Assembly: GCA_012735285.1 (NCBI GenBank)
Contig: JAAYHT010000062.1
Coordinates: 1 to 15,066 of the forward strand
Length of the DNA stretch: 15,066 nucleotides
Source of the DNA: Clostridiales bacterium
Lineage (GTDB): Bacteria > Bacillota > Clostridia > Peptostreptococcales > Anaerovoracaceae
Reading direction: 5' to 3'
This document shows, piece by piece, positions 13,156-15,066 of this stretch. The notes under the pieces are model-generated. The model was given only the letters and a program-made list of their open reading frames with translations. It did not search any database and was not told the origin of the DNA. The first letter of the stretch is position 1. Each line of letters opens with the position of its first letter. The position numbers and the translations under genes are program-made.

Positions 13156-13190
13156 AAAATCCATAGCAACTATTTGTTACTATGGATTTT
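13156..13190. terminator. Bidirectional terminator between modC and the acyl-CoA dehydrogenase gene
   Basis: AAAATCCATAG (13156-13166) and CTATGGATTTT (13180-13190) form a perfect 11-bp stem that can extend inward over AAC/GTT after a mismatch. The A and T flanks serve both directions. Confidence 0.85.
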
Positions 13191-13196
13191 AGTTAA

Positions 13197-14348
13197 TTAT
13201 TCTTTAAGTATATATCCTGCAATTACTAATTTTTGAATCTCATTAGTCCCCTCATATATTTGCAGAATCTTTGCATCCCGCATGAAGCGTTCAGCTTGGT
13301 TTTCAACCAAATATCCTTTTCCGCCAAGTATCTGTACTGCTTCGGTGGTAACCTTCATTGCTGTATCGGTAGCTACCAGCTTGGCCATAGCAACTTCCTT
13401 GCTAAAGGGTAGCCCTTTTGAAAGCAAATAGGCGGCCTTCAAAGTTATTAGTTTAGATAATTCGATGCTAGTTGCCATTTCGGCTAGCTTAAAAGATACC
13501 GCTTGATTTGCTGTAATTGGCTTTCCGAATTGTACTCGGTTTTTAGCATGTTCTAATGCTATATCATATGCTCCCCAAGCAGCACCTACTCCTTGGGCTG
13601 CAACTCCCAGTCTACCCACATCCAGTGCGGTCATAGCGATTTTGAATCCTTCTCCTTCTTCACCTATTCTGTTTTCTACGGGAACGCAAACATCTTCAAA
13701 AATCAATTCCCTTTGAATAGATGAACGAATACCCATTTTGTTGTATTCCTCGCCAAAACTAAATCCCGGAGTTCCTTTTTCAAGAATAAATGCACTTATA
13801 CCACGGGAACCTTTGCTTTCATCAGTCTTGGCAAAGATGATATAGGTGTCTGCATATCCAGCATTGGTTATATATATTTTATGACCATTGATGATGTATT
13901 TATCCCCTGAACGCACGGCCGTAGTTTTCATTACAGAAACATCGCTACCGGCTTCTCTTTCGGTTAGACCAAAGGCACAGAGCTTTTCTCCGCGAGCTAA
14001 AGGTACAAGGTATTTTTGCTTTTGCTCTTCCGTACCGAATCGATAAAGGGGAATTGTTCCCAGCGAAAGACATACAGACCAGGAAGCACCAACTGATACA
14101 TCTATCCGGCAGAGCTCAAACATACCTAGGGCAAATTCCATATAACTCTTACCTAAGCCACCATACTCCTTGGGAAAGGTCAAACCTAACAGACCCTTTG
14201 ATCCCATCTTATTCATTAGGATGTCATATACTTCAGAGAAATCACCATCTATGTCACGCTGCAATGCACCGGGAGCTAGTTCTTTTAATGCGAATTCTCT
14301 CATGCTTTTTTGAAATTCAAGTTGTTCTTCAGTTAATTCAAAAATCAT
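13197..14348 (-). CDS. Acyl-CoA dehydrogenase, short-chain type
   Basis: A 383-residue flavoprotein dehydrogenase from ATG 14348, which has AGAGGTG 6 bases upstream; an in-frame GTG at 14357 lies inside that site. N-terminal helices open with FELTEEQLEFQKSMREF. CAFGLTEREAGSDVSVMKT and YIINGHKIYITNAGYAD form the FAD and substrate contacts. The C-terminal helices carry RVQFGKPI and the YEGTNEIQK motif with Glu366, the catalytic base position of butyryl- and short-chain acyl-CoA dehydrogenases. It oxidises acyl-CoA, or in clostridia reduces crotonyl-CoA with electron-transfer flavoprotein. No etfAB, crotonase or thiolase is in the window, so the substrate is not settled. It is transcribed away from the adjacent LysR-type gene, its likely regulator. 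Confidence 0.93.
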   Translation of the reverse strand: MIFELTEEQLEFQKSMREFALKELAPGALQRDIDGDFSEVYDILMNKMGSKGLLGLTFPKEYGGLGKSYMEFALGMFELCRIDVSVGASWSVCLSLGTIPLYRFGTEEQKQKYLVPLARGEKLCAFGLTEREAGSDVSVMKTTAVRSGDKYIINGHKIYITNAGYADTYIIFAKTDESKGSRGISAFILEKGTPGFSFGEEYNKMGIRSSIQRELIFEDVCVPVENRIGEEGEGFKIAMTALDVGRLGVAAQGVGAAWGAYDIALEHAKNRVQFGKPITANQAVSFKLAEMATSIELSKLITLKAAYLLSKGLPFSKEVAMAKLVATDTAMKVTTEAVQILGGKGYLVENQAERFMRDAKILQIYEGTNEIQKLVIAGYILKE

Positions 14349-14368
14349 TTGTATCACCTCTGTAGTTA

Positions 14369-14377
14369 ATTATAGCA
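14369..14377 (-). promoter_or_regulatory. Extended -10 of the acyl-CoA dehydrogenase gene
   Basis: On the minus strand TGCTATAAT is a consensus extended -10 (TGnTATAAT). The spaced -35 position (GACTAA) is poor, consistent with an extended -10 or activator-dependent promoter. It lies 21 bases before the start codon. Confidence 0.5.
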
Positions 14378-14456
14378 TAGAAAAGCAGTGGTTAGTCTTT
14401 GATAGGACTGGAATTTTTTTTATAGTTTAAATTGACAGATGATTATAATTTTTCCG

Positions 14457-14485
14457 TTGAATAATCAAAGATTTACGTCTATACT
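14457..14485 (+). promoter_or_regulatory. Candidate promoter of the LysR-type gene
   Basis: TTGAAT (14457-14462), 17 bases, then TATACT (14480-14485). A perfect TTGACA at 14432-14437 has no correctly spaced -10 and is less likely. Confidence 0.5.
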
Positions 14486-14538
14486 ATTTTATGAGCTATA
14501 TAATTTGAGTAGGAGAAGTGGGTGTATGAAAAGTGGTT

Positions 14539-15066
14539 ATGACACCAACTCAAATAGAATACTTTTTAATGGCGGCTAGGTGTCTTAATTTTACGGAGGC
14601 TGCTAATAGGCTCTTTATAACACAACCTGCTCTTAGCCGACAGATAGCTGCTATTGAGAAGGAATTAGGCTTTGATTTATTTATTCGTGATGGTAAAACT
14701 CTAAAGCTTACACCCGCAGGCGAGGTCCTTCTAGAAGAACTTCCGGCATATTTAATGCATTATAATAAGATAATTGAGAAGGCAAAGGCTAAGAGTCATG
14801 GATATTCAGGAATCCTACATATTGGGATGCTGGAAGGCAGTATCTTATCTGAACCATTCACACATGTCTTTCATGATTTTACGCGTCTATATCCAAATAT
14901 TCAAATTGCATTAGAAAGCTTAAGCTACACAGGCCTTATTAAAGGCATCAATGATGAAATCTTAGACATTATAGTCACATTAAATTTTGATCTAAATGAG
15001 CGCGGGAACTTAAAAACTATACATATAGGCAAGAGCGAGACCTATATAGTTTTAAAAAAAGATTTA
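14539..15066 (+). CDS. LysR-family transcriptional regulator, N-terminal part
   Basis: An open frame of 176 codons running off the window end. Residues 1-60 are a LysR winged helix: MTPTQIEYFLMAARCLNFTE, then AANRLFITQPALSRQIAAIE, ELGFDLFIRDGKTLKLTPAG, with the recognition helix around TQPALSRQI. A linker helix and the start of the effector domain follow (ILHIGMLEGSIL...). The start is uncertain: ATG 14539 has only GTGG close by, GTG 14533 is in frame, and the best-placed ATG after AGGAG (14511-14515) is 14526, which is out of frame. It is divergent from the acyl-CoA dehydrogenase gene, the usual arrangement for a LysR regulator and its target. Confidence 0.88.
   Translation, partial: MTPTQIEYFLMAARCLNFTEAANRLFITQPALSRQIAAIEKELGFDLFIRDGKTLKLTPAGEVLLEELPAYLMHYNKIIEKAKAKSHGYSGILHIGMLEGSILSEPFTHVFHDFTRLYPNIQIALESLSYTGLIKGINDEILDIIVTLNFDLNERGNLKTIHIGKSETYIVLKKDL

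Noticed and set aside
14432..14449. TTGACA with TATAAT at 14444 as a promoter
   Set aside because: Only 6 bases separate the two boxes, far too close for sigma-A.

Overview
The window looks like a low-GC, anaerobic Firmicute of the Clostridia type. The DNA is AT-rich, ribosome binding sites are strong GGAGG-like sequences, and TTG starts are frequent. The gene content fits too: AddB, an IseA-like lipoprotein, bacteriohemerythrin, a PflA-like radical SAM enzyme, a short-chain acyl-CoA dehydrogenase and Mo-hydroxylase accessory genes. Species cannot be named from the sequence alone.

Layout. 1-606 is the 3' end of addB (nuclease domain and Fe-S cysteines). 607-3505 is an accessory stretch: a Phd/YefM antitoxin with a C-terminally truncated ParE/RelE toxin, an IseA-like lipoprotein, a convergent bacteriohemerythrin, a tRNA-Thr(CGT) with its own promoter, and a second, intact, less AT-rich Phd/YefM-ParE pair. 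3506-3772 holds two adjacent hairpins, the first resembling the terminal hairpin of IS200/IS605-type elements, and an orphan coding fragment. 3773-5420 is a two-gene unit, PflA-like radical SAM plus a sirtuin. It converges on nagB (minus strand) across a 26-bp perfect palindrome. nagB is divergent from a Crp/Fnr-type regulator gene.

7226-13151 is one long plus-strand operon for molybdenum-hydroxylase cofactor supply: xdhC, a fused MocA-like nucleotidyltransferase/histidine phosphatase, a MoeA-like molybdopterin-binding protein, a DUF364 protein, then modA, modB and modC for molybdate import. Neighbouring genes overlap or nearly touch. The hydroxylase itself is not in the window. A symmetric terminator separates modC from a minus-strand acyl-CoA dehydrogenase, which is divergent from a LysR-type regulator cut by the window end.

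The main anomaly is that two genes of the Mo operon are each interrupted by a single in-frame stop codon with the reading frame otherwise preserved. xdhC has TAA at 7547 and also a lost Rossmann glycine. The moeA-like gene has TAG at 9403. Neither has a usable restart codon near the stop. The cofactor-insertion arm therefore appears to be decaying, or read through, while molybdate uptake is intact. I found no CRISPR array, complete insertion sequence, or clearly new multi-gene system.
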